A stretch of DNA of 32,826 bases from Gammaproteobacteria bacterium (GCA_002723195.1 PBNR01000036.1:1-32826); one strand, 5' to 3'. Positions 1 to 9,352 are shown, counted from the stretch's first letter. The notes: generated by a model from the letters alone, not told the origin. Numbers and translations are program-made.

Positions 1-2017
1 AAACTTTCTTTTGTTGCAAATCATCCCCAGAGGTTTGCTCAATTTTTATCCTAGCCAATCCGCTATTAACATACTGGATAAGTGAGCGACTTCCTTCTCT
101 AATAACGGAGAGTTGGCGCAGAATACTTGTATGGCTCATCTCATTATCTTTCAATTCACCAATCACAGAAGAAGCGCATTGATCGACTCTTTCTCCATAG
201 AACTGCGATGCCTCTGCTCGAAGAAAAGCAGACCTATCCCTCAAACTTACCAAACAACAGAGAGCAGTAGCTGCAGGCGCGAGAGTTGCACCGTCACTGG
301 CACTGCATGAACGCGTCAACTGGGGGCCCAGTTGATCCGCTGGACTCAAAAAAAAGCCACTTTCTTTATTATCCCAATACCTTTCTAAACAGGCGGTCAT
401 TATTGCATCCGCTTTTACCAAATATTTCGTCATAGCAGTAACATCAAAGAGCGTAATAAGTGCTTCGATTAAATTTGCATAGTCTTCAAGTTGCCCCTCA
501 ATTGAAGTCATGCCATTCAAATAAATTCGCTTTAGATTTCCTTGTTCATCTAGATTATTTTCTAGAATAAGCTCGACCGCCCTCTTTGCCGCCAGTATCC
601 AATGTTTCTGTTGGAAATAATCGCCTGCAAGAGCAAATGAAGTAGCCATCGCTGCCGTCCAGCCAACTATTAGCTTCTCGTCTCTGATGGGATGAATACG
701 TTGTTCTCGGGACAAGTATAGTTTGTGAAGAATTTTATCAAGATCATCTGTGAAGTTACGCCCATATTCAGCTTCAAGCTCGGCGTAGGATTTAGAAAAC
801 CTCAGAATATTTAAGCCCTCAAAATTACCTTGTTCAGTAATACCGAATACTCCAATAGCAAGGTTAGACTCACTCTTAGTTAAAACCTCTTTAATTGAAT
901 CGATAGACCAGAGGAAGAAAATACCCTCGGCCCCTTCGCTATCAGCATCCGTTGCAGAATAAAACCCGCCTTCGGGTAACTGCATGTCTCTCAGCACATA
1001 TTCTAGAATTTGGAAACAAACTCGCCTGAAGAAAACGCTTCCCGTGAGTTTGCAGCTCCATAAATAAGCAAGACTGAGCTGGGACTGGTTGTAAAGCATT
1101 TTTTCAAAATGGGGGACTAACCACTGAGCATCTACACTATAACGATGGAAACCACCTGCAACCTGATCGTAAATTCCTCCACGGGCCATGGCTTCCATAC
1201 TACGTTTAGCAAATTCCATCGCTGGAACATGGCGCTGACGATTTGCTCGATCCAGCATAAACAGAATCAATGGCTCTTGAGGAAACTTTGGAGCTCCCGC
1301 CAGTCCACCAAGGCTCCTGTCTTCTCGGTGCAATAGGGCCTGAGTTACATGCTGATATGTTTCTAAATCAAAATTTACTGCTTTTTTACGTTCACCTAGT
1401 ACTCTATCGATAGCTTCGCCTATCTTTGCCGCACTAGATTCGAGCTCAGAATATTTTCCACGCCAGGCTTCAATTATCTGGCTCAATAATTTCATAAAAG
1501 TTGGTGGCGGAAAGTACGTGGCCCCAAAGAAAGGTTTGCCATCGCTTAATAAGAAATTAGACATAGGCCAACCACCGTGACCCGACATGAGTTGCACACC
1601 TGTCATGTAAGCTTCGTCAATATCAGGATATTGCTCCCGATCCATTTTTATACTAATGAAGTTTTCGTTAAGAACCTTGGCAATGTCTACATTATCGAAA
1701 CTTTCCACCTCCATGACGTGGCACCAATGACATGTCGAATAGCCGATCGATAAAAATATTGGCTTATTTTCTTTTTTGGCGGTTTCGAACGCTTCGGTTC
1801 CCCAAGGATACCAATTCACCGGATTATGAGCATGTTGCAACAAGTAAGGTGAGTCTTCGCGAATCAACCGGTTAATGAAGATTGCTGATCCATCTTTGTT
1901 AAGATGCTCAGTTCTTTTATCATAAATTTCTTCTTTAGCGGCCTCTATATCGCGCAACTGTTCTTCGAGAGTAGTGTTGTTCTGAGAATCTTTCATCAGT
2001 ATAGAGTAGCAATCCAT
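1..2017 (-). CDS. DUF255 / YyaL-type thioredoxin domain protein, C-terminus cut by window edge
   Basis: I translated this by hand, because the ORF track omits it: the frame is open from ATG at 2017 to base 1 with no stop (672 codons). Near residues 50-200 is a DUF255 thioredoxin-like domain with the active-site motif CHWCH (C96, C99) followed by VMEVESF and [12 protein letters not shown]. The rest, with [17 protein letters not shown] and [14 protein letters not shown], is the alpha/alpha-barrel (six-hairpin glycosidase-like) half of the family. Relatives are about 680-700 residues, so only a few C-terminal residues are missing. No signal peptide is seen, so it is probably cytosolic. The biochemical role of the family is poorly defined (redox or carbohydrate-related). 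The start at 2017 has GAGA six bases upstream; an in-frame ATG at 1996 is an alternative. It is divergent from the LDI-like gene. Confidence 0.9.
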   Translation of the reverse strand, partial: MDCYSILMKDSQNNTTLEEQLRDIEAAKEEIYDKRTEHLNKDGSAIFINRLIREDSPYLLQHAHNPVNWYPWGTEAFETAKKENKPIFLSIGYSTCHWCHVMEVESFDNVDIAKVLNENFISIKMDREQYPDIDEAYMTGVQLMSGHGGWPMSNFLLSDGKPFFGATYFPPPTFMKLLSQIIEAWRGKYSELESSAAKIGEAIDRVLGERKKAVNFDLETYQHVTQALLHREDRSLGGLAGAPKFPQEPLILFMLDRANRQRHVPAMEFAKRSMEAMARGGIYDQVAGGFHRYSVDAQWLVPHFEKMLYNQSQLSLAYLWSCKLTGSVFFRRVCFQILEYVLRDMQLPEGGFYSATDADSEGAEGIFFLWSIDSIKEVLTKSESNLAIGVFGITEQGNFEGLNILRFSKSYAELEAEYGRNFTDDLDKILHKLYLSREQRIHPIRDEKLIVGWTAAMATSFALAGDYFQQKHWILAAKRAVELILENNLDEQGNLKRIYLNGMTSIEGQLEDYANLIEALITLFDVTAMTKYLVKADAIMTACLERYWDNKESGFFLSPADQLGPQLTRSCSASDGATLAPAATALCCLVSLRDRSAFLRAEASQFYGERVDQCASSVIGELKDNEMSHTSILRQLSVIREGSRSLIQYVNSGLARIKIEQTSGDDLQQKKV

Positions 2018-2052
2018 AGGATTTCTCGTAACCCTTTGTTGCTCTTCTGTTA

Positions 2053-2067
2053 TGGAGCAAAGCTCCA
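2053..2067. promoter_or_regulatory. Perfect 6-bp inverted repeat in divergent spacer
   Basis: TGGAGC-AAA-GCTCCA lies in the 97-bp spacer between the DUF255 gene and the LDI-like gene, about 48 bases before the latter's ATG. It could be an operator or a small hairpin in the leader. No protein can be assigned and a 6-bp arm can arise by chance. Confidence 0.3.
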
Positions 2068-2114
2068 GTAAATGTTAAATTTCAACCCATCTTAACTTGG
2101 TGATTAGAAGTCTA

Positions 2115-3968
2115 ATGGTATCGAAACTGAAGCAAACAAGGCGTAATTTTCTCAAATCGACTGCAGCCATATCAGGCGCGGCCGCTTTAACCTCATGTGC
2201 GGCAACAAATACACCAGTCGCCAATCAATCCTATGTGCCTAGCTTTTACCCTCAGCACAACGAACGTACCAAAGGCTGGCTAAGATTTCTCTGGCAGAAA
2301 GCAACTTTCCCTGACGACTGGAGCTATACAGGAGAAGAAGAGCTGCCATGGGGAATCGGTCTGCCCCGAGACGAAATTGACTGGGACTACAATGGTAAGG
2401 GCCCTCATCCCTGGTGGGACCAATACACTAGCGCGCCCATGTTGAGCTACCCGCGCTTTGATCTTGTAGATTCAAGCTACGCAGTTATGCTGATGGCTGA
2501 CCAAACTCCTGCCTGGAGAGAAGTCTACACTCGTATCATGGACGAATTAGCCACCAGGCATACAGCATATTGGGCCGCCATCGATTGGAATACATTTATA
2601 GGCCCAAGTCCCAATAGGATGAAATACGAAGACTATCCAGAGTTAGCACCAGGCTTTCAGGCATGGCCAGAACGTGTTCGCGGTAATTATGATCGACCTG
2701 GCTGGACTGCTAACGGCGTCGAGCCTTGGGGTCTGCAACCTGATCCTATAGGCGCGGACGGAAATCTATTCTTTCGCGGCTGGTTAAACCTTCTCCTATC
2801 AATTTACAAATACGTTTCCGGAGACGATAAGTGGGAGCGGCCCTGGATGATTGCAGGATACGAGAACGAGCAGTTCGAATGGACCCAGCCCAGAATTGTT
2901 GATCATTTGCATAGACAATATACAGATCACCCAGAGGGGCCCCAGTGTGAGAACACCAAGATCTGGCCCATCTGTAACTCTTCAGCTGGATTAGGTATAT
3001 ATCTTTCAGATCAATTAGGTATAACTAATGCTCATGGCGTTTTTGAAAATTGGATCGAGTTCATGAAAGATAACTACATGAGCATCAACGAGCAGAACCA
3101 AATCGAATCGCTTACCTTGTACTATGATCCTTTGGCCGATTTTAAGGTAAATTTTCCAGGAGTTAGCGCCGGCACTGGCCTAGCGTTTTATTTGATGCCG
3201 CAATCACCAGAAATAGCCACCCAAATATACGATGGCCTGGCAAATACCCTAGGCTGGCGTGACCCAAAACGAGCAATTCAACCCAGCGCTCAAGGCCTAG
3301 CCCTCGCCAAGGCACTCGGCGACCATACCGCGGTTGCTCGCCTTAGCGCAGCTGCAGAGCGTTATATGGAACCGAAGTGGTTTGGTGATGACATGGATAA
3401 GTTTGGCTGGTGGTTCAATAACGGTGAACCCTGGCCTCGAGGTCAGGGTTCGGCACAGATGATGATTTCCGAAATTACCGAAGGGAACTGGGTCGAAGCT
3501 TTTAAGGTAAAACACCTTGATAAATATGCTGCGCCTACCGTAGAAGGTATAGACTTCCCAGCGTTAGGGGTGGACCAAGCCTGGAACGATAAGGAAAGTG
3601 GAGTTCTGCACGTAGCCACCTATGCCGCAGATCGAAATCGCTTAGGGGAAGAAACCGCGTGGCGGGTAACCGGTCTACCCGATGCCAACGAAGTGTTCGT
3701 GCTTGCAGATGGGGCGCCGGTCCAAAGCTTTGAAGTGATGAATGACAATTCCATTTTGATCCGCTCCGATATCAATCTGCACCGTTTCCAGATTTTCACC
3801 GGTTACTATGGACAGCAAACTGCACAGGCAACTAGTCCACCTGCGCCGGAAATAAATTCGAGCGCTTTTGTTGCTAGGCAGCGGACCGCGGCTGAGAATG
3901 CCCAAGCTGCCGAGTCCATATTGTTAAGCGGATCTGCAAATTGTCCCTGTTGTGCGGGCGCTGCGTAG
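2115..3968 (+). CDS. Linalool dehydratase/isomerase (LDI) family protein, Tat-exported lipoprotein
   Basis: This 617-residue protein starts at ATG 2115; the track's TTG at 2097 lacks a ribosome site, while AGAAG precedes 2115. Residues 8-28 read as a twin-arginine signal (TRRNFLK) ending in a lipobox LTSC, so it is probably a Tat-exported lipoprotein. The middle resembles the alpha/alpha-barrel of LDI: GPQCENTKIWPICN gives cysteines at 278 and 287, nine apart, the spacing of the LDI catalytic pair C171/C180. RFDLVDSSYA gives D116 and Y122, six apart like LDI D39/Y45. NLFFRGW lies where LDI-like proteins usually have a MYSGH-type motif, so the expected His appears to be Trp223. LDI hydrates myrcene and isomerises linalool and geraniol in the periplasm. 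The reaction here is unknown and may differ. The tail carries CPCC. It is the first gene of the plus-strand run. Confidence 0.75.
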   Translation: MVSKLKQTRRNFLKSTAAISGAAALTSCAATNTPVANQSYVPSFYPQHNERTKGWLRFLWQKATFPDDWSYTGEEELPWGIGLPRDEIDWDYNGKGPHPWWDQYTSAPMLSYPRFDLVDSSYAVMLMADQTPAWREVYTRIMDELATRHTAYWAAIDWNTFIGPSPNRMKYEDYPELAPGFQAWPERVRGNYDRPGWTANGVEPWGLQPDPIGADGNLFFRGWLNLLLSIYKYVSGDDKWERPWMIAGYENEQFEWTQPRIVDHLHRQYTDHPEGPQCENTKIWPICNSSAGLGIYLSDQLGITNAHGVFENWIEFMKDNYMSINEQNQIESLTLYYDPLADFKVNFPGVSAGTGLAFYLMPQSPEIATQIYDGLANTLGWRDPKRAIQPSAQGLALAKALGDHTAVARLSAAAERYMEPKWFGDDMDKFGWWFNNGEPWPRGQGSAQMMISEITEGNWVEAFKVKHLDKYAAPTVEGIDFPALGVDQAWNDKESGVLHVATYAADRNRLGEETAWRVTGLPDANEVFVLADGAPVQSFEVMNDNSILIRSDINLHRFQIFTGYYGQQTAQATSPPAPEINSSAFVARQRTAAENAQAAESILLSGSANCPCCAGAA

Positions 3969-3996
3969 AAACCTATTCCTTTTCAGAGACGCAAAA

Positions 3997-4830
3997 ATGA
4001 GACTATATAAAGCAAATGTAATCGCCCTATTCACCCTACCTATAATCTGTTGGCCATCAACAGCAGCTGAGCTAGGGGACACACCAGTCCTTTTTAACAT
4101 CGAAGAATTAATGGTGGGAGATCATCGCAGCGCTCAAAATATTGCTCGTAATAAGTTTCGCAACCCAGTTGAAACGTTAAACTTTTTTGGTCTCACACCA
4201 GACATGACTCTGATAGAGATCGGTCCTTCTGGGGCTTGGTATACAGAAATTCTAGCGCCTTACATGCGAGAACTTGGAAGATATTACGGAGCGCATTTTT
4301 CTCCAAATTCCGACAATGAATTTCAACGACGCAGCCTCGAGAGCTTTGAAACGAAAATAGGATCCAATCCTGATCTGTACGGAAAAGCCGTTATACGCCA
4401 TTTACTTCCACCAAACGAAGTGGCAATCGGCCCGCTAGAAGGGGCTGACATCGCTCTAACCTTCCGCAATGTGCATAACTGGATGGCTCGGGACGAAGAC
4501 GAAGATTTTTTCAATGCTTTTTTTGCCGCCCTTAAACCTGGAGGTATTCTAGGGGTTGTAGAGCATCGCGCACCAGACAGTGCTTCCCGCCAAGAAATGA
4601 TCGACAGTGGCTATGTTAGCGAGGCCTTTGTAATTGGAATTGCTACTAAAGCGGGCTTTGAGTTTATTGGCTCTTCAGAAGTGAATGCGAATCCTAAAGA
4701 CACTAAGGATCATCCAGAAGGGGTTTGGACTTTACCTCCAAGCTTTCGTATGGGAGATAATAACCGCGAAAAGTACTCTGCTATAGGCGAATCCGATCGA
4801 ATGACTCTTAAATTTAGAAGGCCAGAATAG
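3997..4830 (+). CDS. Exported COG4798-type methyltransferase-like protein (copy 1)
   Basis: The 277-residue product begins at ATG 3997, which opens a clean signal peptide (positive start, hydrophobic ALFTLPIICW, then STAAE). The track's start at 3952 lies inside the LDI-like gene and adds only a basic stretch. The body has the class I methyltransferase pattern of COG4798: ARNKFRNPVETLNFFGL, then motif I LIEIGPSGAWYTEILAP, motif IV-like ADIALTFRNVHNW, and LKPGGILGVVEHR. Motif I is GPSGAW rather than a classical GxGxG. The predicted export is odd, since S-adenosylmethionine is not expected in the periplasm; either the protein is retained, or it has lost methyl transfer. It starts 28 bases after the LDI-like gene, probably in the same transcript. 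The gene at 8522 is a close paralog, similar throughout. Confidence 0.85.
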   Translation: MRLYKANVIALFTLPIICWPSTAAELGDTPVLFNIEELMVGDHRSAQNIARNKFRNPVETLNFFGLTPDMTLIEIGPSGAWYTEILAPYMRELGRYYGAHFSPNSDNEFQRRSLESFETKIGSNPDLYGKAVIRHLLPPNEVAIGPLEGADIALTFRNVHNWMARDEDEDFFNAFFAALKPGGILGVVEHRAPDSASRQEMIDSGYVSEAFVIGIATKAGFEFIGSSEVNANPKDTKDHPEGVWTLPPSFRMGDNNREKYSAIGESDRMTLKFRRPE

Positions 4831-4908
4831 AGCCTGTTGGTTTCGGTTAGATCATCCGTTTTCTTAATCATGCGGTCGAATCTCGCGGATATTAAAATTT
4901 CACCTTAC

Positions 4909-4929
4909 AAGAGTGTGGCCTCACCTCTT
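4909..4929 (+). terminator. Possible hairpin terminator after first methyltransferase-like gene
   Basis: AAGAG(T)GTG-GCCT-CACCTCTT can fold into eight base pairs with one bulged base, followed by only TTTG. The weak T-tract makes it a doubtful intrinsic terminator. It lies about 80 bases after the stop at 4830, in a 206-bp spacer. Confidence 0.22.
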
Positions 4930-5004
4930 TGAAAACCAACTGGATATCATGAGTTAACTTTAGTTGGAGGCTGTTGCTTCTTGCCTTATAAGGGAATATT
5001 TTCT

Positions 5005-5025
5005 ATGACTGATTTAAAAGCTTGA
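5005..5025 (+). other. Possible six-codon leader peptide
   Basis: ATG at 5005 is preceded by AGGGA nine bases upstream and encodes MTDLKA before TGA at 5023-5025. The TGA overlaps a TTG start (5022) in frame with the DUF5916 gene (TTGA). It may be a leader coupled to the downstream start, or a chance ORF. Confidence 0.25.
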
Positions 5026-5036
5026 GTATCGTAATT

Positions 5037-7334
5037 ATGCGCATGCTAACTGCATTTGGACTTTGTTACTTATTTCAATTAATCGGGTTTTTGGGCAGCG
5101 CAAGCACTCTTCTCTTAATTTCGCCTCTACTTCTATTACCTCCCCCTTCCTATGCTCAGGAAGTAGTGGTTGGAGAGAATGAAGACGGCCGAATGACAGT
5201 TCGAGCCGTTCGTTTTGAAGGAGCAATTACTATCGATGGCGAATTAAATGAATCAATCTACGAAAATGTGGCCCCGATTTCTGACTTTATTCAGCAAATT
5301 CCTGAAGAAGGCGAAACTGCAAGCGAGAGAACCGAGGTTTGGGTTTTTTACAATGAAGATGCCATTTATGTGACTGCAAAGAACTACGAATCAGTTCCAG
5401 AAGAAGATTGGGTTGCAAATGAAATGCGTCGCGACACTTTTCAACTTCGGACCAACGATTCCTTCTCAGTAATGCTAGATACTTTCCTGGATAGGCGCAA
5501 TGGCGTAGCATTTTTAGTCTCACCAATTGGAGGATTTTCTGACTTCGCAATTTCTAACGAAGGAGATCGTGGAAGAGGCGTAAACTTCGACTGGAATATT
5601 GTTTGGGATTCTCGTGTCGGGCGATTTGAAGAGGGCTGGACAGTCGAGATGGAAATTCCTTTTAGATCACTGCGATATGAACCAGGCGCTGAGCAAACCT
5701 GGGGAATACAATTTCGTAGAATAATCCGACGGTTAAATGAAGCTTCCTACTTGACTGAAATCCCCATCTCCGCCGCGATGGGGAACAGTCTCGTCGCCGG
5801 AATGTGGCGGATCTCCGAAGCCGCTAACTTAAGCGAGCTGAAAGTTCCTCCTCGCAACTTTAATCTAGAGATAAAACCATATGGACTGGGTACGGTAACT
5901 ACTAATCGACTCGCTTCTCCTCCCGTTAATGGAAATTTTGATGGGGAAGGCGGTCTCGACGTAAAAGTTGGCATTACTAATAATCTTACCGCCGATTTTA
6001 CTTACAATACTGATTTCGCTCAGGTGGAAGTGGATGAGCGTCAGGTGAATCTTACTAGGTTTAATTTATTCTTCCCGGAAAAGCGAGAATTCTTCCTTGA
6101 GGGAGAAGGCAACTTCGATTTTGTCGCTCCACGAACACTAGATGTCCCAACGATGTTTTTCAGTCGCCGCATTGGATTAGAACGAGGCCAGGTTGTTCCA
6201 ATTAACACTGGAGCGAGATTAACCGGCAAAGTTGGAGATTTTGATATTGGCGCATTAAGTATAGGAACCGACGGAAGCGGATTGGAAAACATTGAATCCA
6301 CAGAATTTTCAGTGCTCCGTATCAAAAGAGATATTTTGAGTCGTAGTCGAGTTGGAATGATTGTAACTGATCGGTCTAAGTCCATGATTAGTGAGGGCTC
6401 TAGCCAACTTTACGGTATTGATGGTCAATTTAATTTTCTTGATGACTTCGAAATTAGCACCTATGCCGCGAAAACCAATACAAAGGGCCTTCCCAATAAA
6501 GACAAGAGTTATATGGGAAATTTTGCTTACGACGGCGACCTTTATGGATTTAGTTCAGGCTATGTTGTAGTTGAAGACAATTTCAACCCGGAAATTGGAT
6601 TCAAGCGAAGAGACAACTTTAAGCAGTACGATGGATTCGCACGTTTCAGCCCACGCATCTCTTCCAGCGATCGCATTAGGCGCCTTGTCCTATTAGCACA
6701 TACCGAGTCCTATTGGTCTGCTGACGAAGGCGTACTTGAAACTCGCGCCCACGGGGTAAATTTCACTACAGAATTCGAACGAGGCGATGCCTTTGCTGTA
6801 GCAATCAACGACGAATTCGAAATGCTAACGAAACCGTTCAAAATTGCGCCTAACACAATCCTTCAACCCGGCAATTATGACTTTACGAGCTATGAAATCT
6901 CATATCGGTGGGGGACGCAGCGGGATTTTAGCGGCAGGCTTTCTTATCGTGGCGGAGATTTTTGGAGTGGCACTAACGAAGCTATAGGATTTAGCGCCGG
7001 CCGTATCGAGTTATCCCCCCAACTTTCTGTGGAGCCAAGTTACTCTTTTAATAAAGTTAAACTGCCTGAAGGGAATTTTCGCACGGAACTTGGCCGAGTA
7101 AGGGTGACGTACACTATCTCACCGCGCATGTACTTTAGTGGATTAATGCAATATAACTCAACAGAGAGCTCTTTTAGCACCAATTTTCGCTTCCGTTGGG
7201 AGTGGGCACCAGGCAGCGAACTTTTTGTAGTTTATAGTGATGATCGCGACACTAATCCTTTCGACCGCCCTGATAGCTTTGAGTTACGAAATAGAGGTTG
7301 GGCTATCAAGTTCAATCGTCTTTTCCAAATCTGA
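5037..7334 (+). CDS. Exported CBM9-like / DUF5916 outer-membrane barrel protein
   Basis: The protein has about 765 residues. A long hydrophobic signal ends at SYAQE. It is followed by a carbohydrate-binding family 9-like beta-sandwich (about 45-250; FEGAITIDGELNESIY, VWVFYNEDAIYVTAKNYES, WTVEMEIPFRSLRY) and a DUF5916 region (about 270-765; FAQVEVDERQVNLTRFNLFF, PEKREFFLEGEGNFDF). The second half shows alternating aromatic strands and ends in a terminal aromatic segment, as expected for an outer-membrane barrel. The ligand is unknown; CBM9-like modules in this family are not proven sugar binders. I chose ATG 5037, though TTG 5022 (track) and ATG 5043 are possible and none has a strong ribosome site; the best one, AGGGA, serves the six-codon ORF just upstream. 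A 206-bp spacer separates it from the methyltransferase-like gene. Confidence 0.85.
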   Translation: MRMLTAFGLCYLFQLIGFLGSASTLLLISPLLLLPPPSYAQEVVVGENEDGRMTVRAVRFEGAITIDGELNESIYENVAPISDFIQQIPEEGETASERTEVWVFYNEDAIYVTAKNYESVPEEDWVANEMRRDTFQLRTNDSFSVMLDTFLDRRNGVAFLVSPIGGFSDFAISNEGDRGRGVNFDWNIVWDSRVGRFEEGWTVEMEIPFRSLRYEPGAEQTWGIQFRRIIRRLNEASYLTEIPISAAMGNSLVAGMWRISEAANLSELKVPPRNFNLEIKPYGLGTVTTNRLASPPVNGNFDGEGGLDVKVGITNNLTADFTYNTDFAQVEVDERQVNLTRFNLFFPEKREFFLEGEGNFDFVAPRTLDVPTMFFSRRIGLERGQVVPINTGARLTGKVGDFDIGALSIGTDGSGLENIESTEFSVLRIKRDILSRSRVGMIVTDRSKSMISEGSSQLYGIDGQFNFLDDFEISTYAAKTNTKGLPNKDKSYMGNFAYDGDLYGFSSGYVVVEDNFNPEIGFKRRDNFKQYDGFARFSPRISSSDRIRRLVLLAHTESYWSADEGVLETRAHGVNFTTEFERGDAFAVAINDEFEMLTKPFKIAPNTILQPGNYDFTSYEISYRWGTQRDFSGRLSYRGGDFWSGTNEAIGFSAGRIELSPQLSVEPSYSFNKVKLPEGNFRTELGRVRVTYTISPRMYFSGLMQYNSTESSFSTNFRFRWEWAPGSELFVVYSDDRDTNPFDRPDSFELRNRGWAIKFNRLFQI

Positions 7335-7424
7335 ATTAGTTTTTCAATCCGATCGAGTTATAATTTAGTATGAGAATTGGTCTAACCGACAACCAAACCC
7401 CCATTTTAAGGAAGAGGAAATACA

Positions 7425-8444
7425 ATGAACTTAAGAAGATCGGGATTTTTTGCAATAGCTTTAGCTAGCTCGTTTTCTGTTCAAGCGCAGCAGAATACCA
7501 TTCTGCCTGATTATCCCAATAACTATGCCGTTTTCGAAAATTTAGTACAGATGCCCGATGGGCGTGAAATGGGGTCAGGGAATGCGATTGACATTGATTC
7601 TCAAGGCAATATATGGGTTTTCGAACGGTGCGGTGGCAATCAAGGAGCGTGCTCCGAAAACAACGTCGATCCAATCCTTAAGTTCAGCCCGGAGGGTGAG
7701 ATTTTAGCTAGCTTCGGCGCTGGAATGTTTGTCTGGCCCCACGGAATAGTCGTCGATGACGATGATAACCTTTGGATAATAGATGCCGGTGTTATTGATG
7801 GAGAAAAAGGCAATCAGATCTTTAAATTTAACCAGGAAGGTGAAATTCTAATTGAGTTAGGCGAGCCAGGCATTCGCGGCAATGGACCCGGAGAATTTGA
7901 CGAGCCTTCGGATTTAGCCATAGGTCCGGACGGTACTATCTATATAGTCGATGGCCACATCAACCCGGATTCCAACCGTCGCATCGTTCACATGACAGCT
8001 GAAGGAGAATTTATTGAAGCTTGGGGTGAAAAAGGCTATGGGCCATTGCAGTTCGAAGGACCGCATGCGCTGGCCGTGGATGATCAAGGCAACATATATG
8101 TAGGAGACCGCACCAACAACCGCCTTCAAATTCTTTATCCCGATGGAAGTTTAAAAGCCATTTGGACTCATTTAGGTCGCCCAAGTGGTGTTCGTATTCA
8201 CGACAACATGCTTTATGTCGTTGATTCCGAATCTCGCGCTGCAGAAGGCCAATACGGTTACAACCCTGGCTGGCATCGTGGGATTTATGTTAGTACTCTA
8301 AATGGAATCATCACTGATTTTATTCCTGACCCCGGTCCTCACGGGGGCACGAGTTTTCCTGAAGGAATCGCTGTAGATGACAATGGTGTCATCTGGGGAG
8401 CGTCAGTTGGGGATCGGAAAGTAACTAAATACGTTCGTAATTAA
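7425..8444 (+). CDS. Exported NHL-repeat beta-propeller, peptidyl-hydroxyglycine lyase-like
   Basis: The product is 339 residues with a signal peptide cleaved near VQAQQ. A strong purine-rich ribosome site (AGGAAGAGGAA) precedes ATG 7425. The body has repeated propeller blades of NHL type: AIDIDSQGNIWVFE, HGIVVDDDDNLWIIDAG, DLAIGPDGTIYIVDG, ALAVDDQGNIYVGDR and GIAVDDNGVIWGAS. Histidines in VWPHG and EGPHAL sit at blade starts, as do the metal ligands of the peptidyl-alpha-hydroxyglycine alpha-amidating lyase (PAL) group, which is the common database name for such bacterial proteins. PAL activity is not established here, and no peptidylglycine monooxygenase partner is in the window. It lies 90 bases after the DUF5916 gene and 77 before the second methyltransferase-like gene, so it is probably part of the same envelope-directed group. 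Confidence 0.8.
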   Translation: MNLRRSGFFAIALASSFSVQAQQNTILPDYPNNYAVFENLVQMPDGREMGSGNAIDIDSQGNIWVFERCGGNQGACSENNVDPILKFSPEGEILASFGAGMFVWPHGIVVDDDDNLWIIDAGVIDGEKGNQIFKFNQEGEILIELGEPGIRGNGPGEFDEPSDLAIGPDGTIYIVDGHINPDSNRRIVHMTAEGEFIEAWGEKGYGPLQFEGPHALAVDDQGNIYVGDRTNNRLQILYPDGSLKAIWTHLGRPSGVRIHDNMLYVVDSESRAAEGQYGYNPGWHRGIYVSTLNGIITDFIPDPGPHGGTSFPEGIAVDDNGVIWGASVGDRKVTKYVRN

Positions 8445-8521
8445 CGAATGATTCGATATCTTTCCTAAAGCTAAACTCTAAGCACCCATTGCACTACCTT
8501 ACTCCTTTGCGGAATTGAAAA

Positions 8522-9352
8522 ATGAAAAGCATTAGTCTAAAAACGTTCTTAGCCTTATTTTTAGTTCTACCTACCATCGGTTTTGGCAATAATCATGACA
8601 AAAGTGATCTTTCGCTAGAAGTATTGATTAATAGCGGTCATCGCAGCCCGGAGAATATAGCCCGTAATAGTTCGAGGCACCCCATAGCGACACTAGAGTT
8701 CTTTGGTTTGGAGAAAAACATGACGGTGGTTGAAATTCTCCCTGCTAGCGGATGGTATACGGAAATCATTGCGCCTTACGTGGCAGAAGAAGGTAAGTTT
8801 TACGCTGCACATTTTTCGCCGAATTCAAACTTAAATTATGCAGCCAGAAGCCTTGAAGGGTTTGAAGAAAAAATGACCGCAGAGTCCGAAATCTACGGGA
8901 AGGTTACTATCAGACACATAGACCCTCCTCACGAAGTGATCATCGCCCCTCCTGAAAGCGCTGACATAGCAATGACTTTTCGCAATGTACACAATTGGAT
9001 AATGGTCGGTCAGGAACTAGAATATTTTGAAACCTTCTATGCTGCACTTAAACCGGGAGGAATATTAGGCGTAGTTGAGCATCGAGCACTACCTGGAGCC
9101 AGCATAGAAGTCATGGAGACGTCGGGCTATGTCACTGAAGATTATGTTAAAGAAATTGCTGCTAAAGCCGGCTTTGAATTTGTTGACTCTTCAGAAATTA
9201 ATGCTAATCCGAAGGACTTAACTGAATATCCCGGAGGTGTGTGGAGTCTGCCCCCGAGTTATCGACTTGGAGACCAGAACAGAGACCATTATACAGCGAT
9301 TGGTGAGAGCGACCGCATGACATTAAAGTTTGTTAAACCTACAAGTAACTAA
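8522..9352 (+). CDS. Exported COG4798-type methyltransferase-like protein (copy 2)
   Basis: This 276-residue paralog of the protein at 3997 is nearly equal in length and collinear from the signal peptide (TFLALFLVLPTIGFG) to the shared end IGESDRMTLKF. By eye well over half the mature residues match: HRSPENIARN, FRNVHNW, LKPGGILGVVEHRA, AAKAGFEF. Motif I is VVEILPASGWYTEIIAP, again lacking a classical glycine-rich loop but different from copy 1, so the two have diverged at the presumed cofactor site. As with copy 1, a secretion signal on a methyltransferase fold is unexpected. The two copies bracket the DUF5916 and NHL genes, which suggests duplication within the operon rather than acquisition of a single block. 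Confidence 0.85.
   Translation: MKSISLKTFLALFLVLPTIGFGNNHDKSDLSLEVLINSGHRSPENIARNSSRHPIATLEFFGLEKNMTVVEILPASGWYTEIIAPYVAEEGKFYAAHFSPNSNLNYAARSLEGFEEKMTAESEIYGKVTIRHIDPPHEVIIAPPESADIAMTFRNVHNWIMVGQELEYFETFYAALKPGGILGVVEHRALPGASIEVMETSGYVTEDYVKEIAAKAGFEFVDSSEINANPKDLTEYPGGVWSLPPSYRLGDQNRDHYTAIGESDRMTLKFVKPTSN

Noticed and set aside
113-1336. Short plus-strand ORFs at 113 and 1145
   Set aside because: Both lie inside the continuous minus-strand DUF255 gene and have no ribosome site or family features.
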